This document shows, piece by piece, positions 31,506-32,915 of a stretch of DNA of 32,915 nt. Both the position numbers and the translations under genes were made by a program. Position 1 is the first letter of the stretch. Every line of letters begins with the position of its first letter. Under the pieces are notes generated by a model, which was given only the letters and a program-made list of their open reading frames with translations, was not told the DNA's origin and did no database searches. Origin of the DNA: Actinomycetota bacterium (lineage in GTDB: Bacteria; Actinomycetota; Actinomycetes; Actinomycetales; Microbacteriaceae). The stretch spans positions 1 through 32,915 of the forward strand of contig JAFDWM010000302.1 of the NCBI GenBank assembly GCA_018268455.1, given 5' to 3'.

Positions 31506-32915
31506 ATGTCCAGCACCCTTGATCCGCTTCTGGAAGCCACCCGGCTTCTCGCGGAAGTATGGGGTGAAGCGCACTCCGGCGCGGAACTGTCCCGGGACCG
31601 ACTGGTCGCGGTGAACGACGCGATCGGCCTGGTGAAAAGGACCACGGATGCGGTGCATTCCGAGGTCGCCGCGGGCATCGCGCGGGAGTCCCGGCGCGAG
31701 CTCGGGCCGGGCAGTCTCGCGAAGCAGCAGGGCTACCGCAACCCGGCACAGCTGATCGCGACGACCACCGGAGCCTCGACCGGAGACGCGGCCCGGCTCG
31801 TGAAAGTCGGAGAAGCGACCGCACCCCGCGCGAACCTGATCGGCCAGGCCCTGCCGGCGAAGTTCCCGGCCGTGGCCGCCGCGCTCGCCACCGGACGGAT
31901 CGGCGCGGCGACCGCGGACCTGCTGGTCACGTTCCTGGACCGGATGATCGTGAAGATCGGCCGCACCGCCGCCGCCGAAGCAGAAGACCTGCTGGTCGAG
32001 AAAGCACCCGGACTGTCCCTCGACGAAGTGCGGAAGATGATTACCCGGCTCGAGGCGCACCTGGACCCGGACGGTGTCGCACCCCGCGAAGACGAACTGC
32101 GCGCGAAAGCCGCACTGACCCTGTTCGAACGCGACGGGATGCTGCACCTGAACGCGATCCTCGACCCGGCCCGCGCCGCCGCCGTGAAGACCGCGATCGA
32201 AGGATTCGTGTCCGCCGAATTCGCCGCGAAACGTGAAGGTCGCGACCCCGACGCCCCCGACACCGACCGGCGCACCCTGACACAGATCCAAGCCGACGCA
32301 CTCACCCACCTCGCCGAACACGCCCTCACCTGCCAGAAGAACAAAACGTTGAACGGGGCGACCGTGATCATCCGCGTCAACGCCACCGACCTGGAACACG
32401 GCACCGGACACGGACTCATCGACGGCATCACCCAGCCCATCAGCATCCCCACCGTGCGCCGCATGGCCGCAGGAGGAGGACTCATCGGCTGGATCTGCGG
32501 ACAGAACGGGGAAATCCTGAACTGGGGCCGCGACCGGCGCCTGTTCACCCGCGCGCAACGCCACGCCCTCACCGAACGCGACGGCGGCTGCGCATTCTGC
32601 GGCCTCCCACCCGGCATGACGAAAGCCCACCACATCGACTGGTGGGCCCGAGACCACGGCAACACCAACCTCGCCAACGGCGTCCTGCTCTGCGAAACCT
32701 GCCACCACCTCATCCACGACAACAACTGGAACATCCACATCGACGGCACCGGCATCCACGCCAAAGTCTGGTTCCTCCCCCCACCCGGCACCGGATCCCC
32801 ACCCCGCCTCGGCGGACGCGCCCGCACCGAAACACTCACCTGTGCGGTTGACCCCTGTTCCCGGACACTGACCAGGCGGGATCCGTGTGTTCGCGGGCCT
32901 GTCGGGGAGGATGTC
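31506..32915 (+). CDS. DUF222 / HNH endonuclease (13E12 repeat family), runs off the window
   Basis: At least 470 residues with no stop before the window ends. Residues ~35-330 are the helical DUF222 region (VHSEVAAGIARESRREL, LAKQQGYRNPAQLIATTTGA, LHLNAILDPARAAAVKTAIE). The HNH nuclease follows: CAFCGLPPGMTKAHHIDWW, NLANGVLLCETCHHLIHDNN. The zinc cysteines and the HNH residues are intact. The family is multi-copy in Microbacteriaceae, Mycobacterium and relatives, of uncertain function. The family's usual end falls near LGGRARTETL; from 32842 the frame is made of the terminal inverted repeat, so the true C terminus is doubtful. Confidence 0.88.
   Translation, partial: MSSTLDPLLEATRLLAEVWGEAHSGAELSRDRLVAVNDAIGLVKRTTDAVHSEVAAGIARESRRELGPGSLAKQQGYRNPAQLIATTTGASTGDAARLVKVGEATAPRANLIGQALPAKFPAVAAALATGRIGAATADLLVTFLDRMIVKIGRTAAAEAEDLLVEKAPGLSLDEVRKMITRLEAHLDPDGVAPREDELRAKAALTLFERDGMLHLNAILDPARAAAVKTAIEGFVSAEFAAKREGRDPDAPDTDRRTLTQIQADALTHLAEHALTCQKNKTLNGATVIIRVNATDLEHGTGHGLIDGITQPISIPTVRRMAAGGGLIGWICGQNGEILNWGRDRRLFTRAQRHALTERDGGCAFCGLPPGMTKAHHIDWWARDHGNTNLANGVLLCETCHHLIHDNNWNIHIDGTGIHAKVWFLPPPGTGSPPRLGGRARTETLTCAVDPCSRTLTRRDPCVRGPVGEDV
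32842..32915. repeat. Right arm of 74-bp window-terminal inverted repeat
   Basis: Exact reverse complement of 23-96. Here it continues the DUF222 frame as CAVDPCSRTLTRRDPC and further, sequence not typical of the family's end. See the left arm for the alternatives. Confidence 0.9.

Noticed and set aside
30995-31678. N-terminal extension of the M23 frame through the tandem array
   Set aside because: Repetitive Pro/Ser/Arg translation; the signal peptide and a -10 box fix the start at 30994.

Overview
The window is high-GC actinobacterial DNA, most likely Microbacteriaceae (Microbacterium-like). Reasons: strong G/C third-position bias, a DUF222/HNH (13E12-type) gene, a DUF2520-panC-panD-panB operon of actinobacterial type, and many starts of the form TANNNT-N6-ATG/GTG, which implies leaderless transcripts. 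No tRNA, rRNA, CRISPR array or complete insertion sequence was found. All names come from reading the translations; no database search was possible.

Layout. 1-110: one arm of a 74-bp inverted repeat shared with the last 74 bases of the window. 291-1085: RNase HI with an unusual ribbon-helix-helix-like tail. 1344-4310 (minus): DUF2520, panC, panD, panB, all joined by 4-base ATGA overlaps (pantothenate synthesis). 4485-6174: a VWA protein divergent from an HTH/macro-like fusion regulator, with a shared operator-like region. 6190-9665: an acquired segment holding a broken IS1380-type transposase and a complete NgoMIV-type restriction system (endonuclease, m5C methyltransferase, Vsr). 9765-13438: a decayed SRPBCC gene, a coupled MazG / GIY-YIG-DUF2075 pair and a NERD membrane protein. 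13450-16668 (minus): a SWIM/SNF2 helicase. 16767-18184 (minus): a secreted PKD protein and a lipoprotein. 18338-20007: TetR divergent from an SDR oxidoreductase. 20348-21721: a pRiA4b ORF-3-like protein. 21993-23594 (minus): an APC permease. 23912-26239: purL, then a 49-residue membrane protein. 26425-30994: a small membrane protein, an SGNH hydrolase, a coiled-coil membrane protein overlapping a Gfo/Idh/MocA oxidoreductase, and an M23 lipoprotein. 31506 to the end: a partial DUF222/HNH gene.

The most striking structure is non-coding. Six intergenic sites (110-190, 1128-1208, 20021-20101, 20166-20250, 21837-21922, 23716-23801) share one rigid architecture. Each has two direct ~13-base units with a 19-base period, a 17-18 base centre containing GGATCC, and the same unit twice inverted, again with a 19-base period. 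The unit sequence differs between sites while the geometry stays fixed. GGATCC itself is extremely frequent across the window (about 95 copies by hand count, roughly 11 expected), resembling a highly iterated palindrome.

The genes between about 6.2 and 13.4 kb look like a defence island: the restriction system is secure, while the MazG / GIY-YIG-DUF2075 / NERD set is a candidate only.
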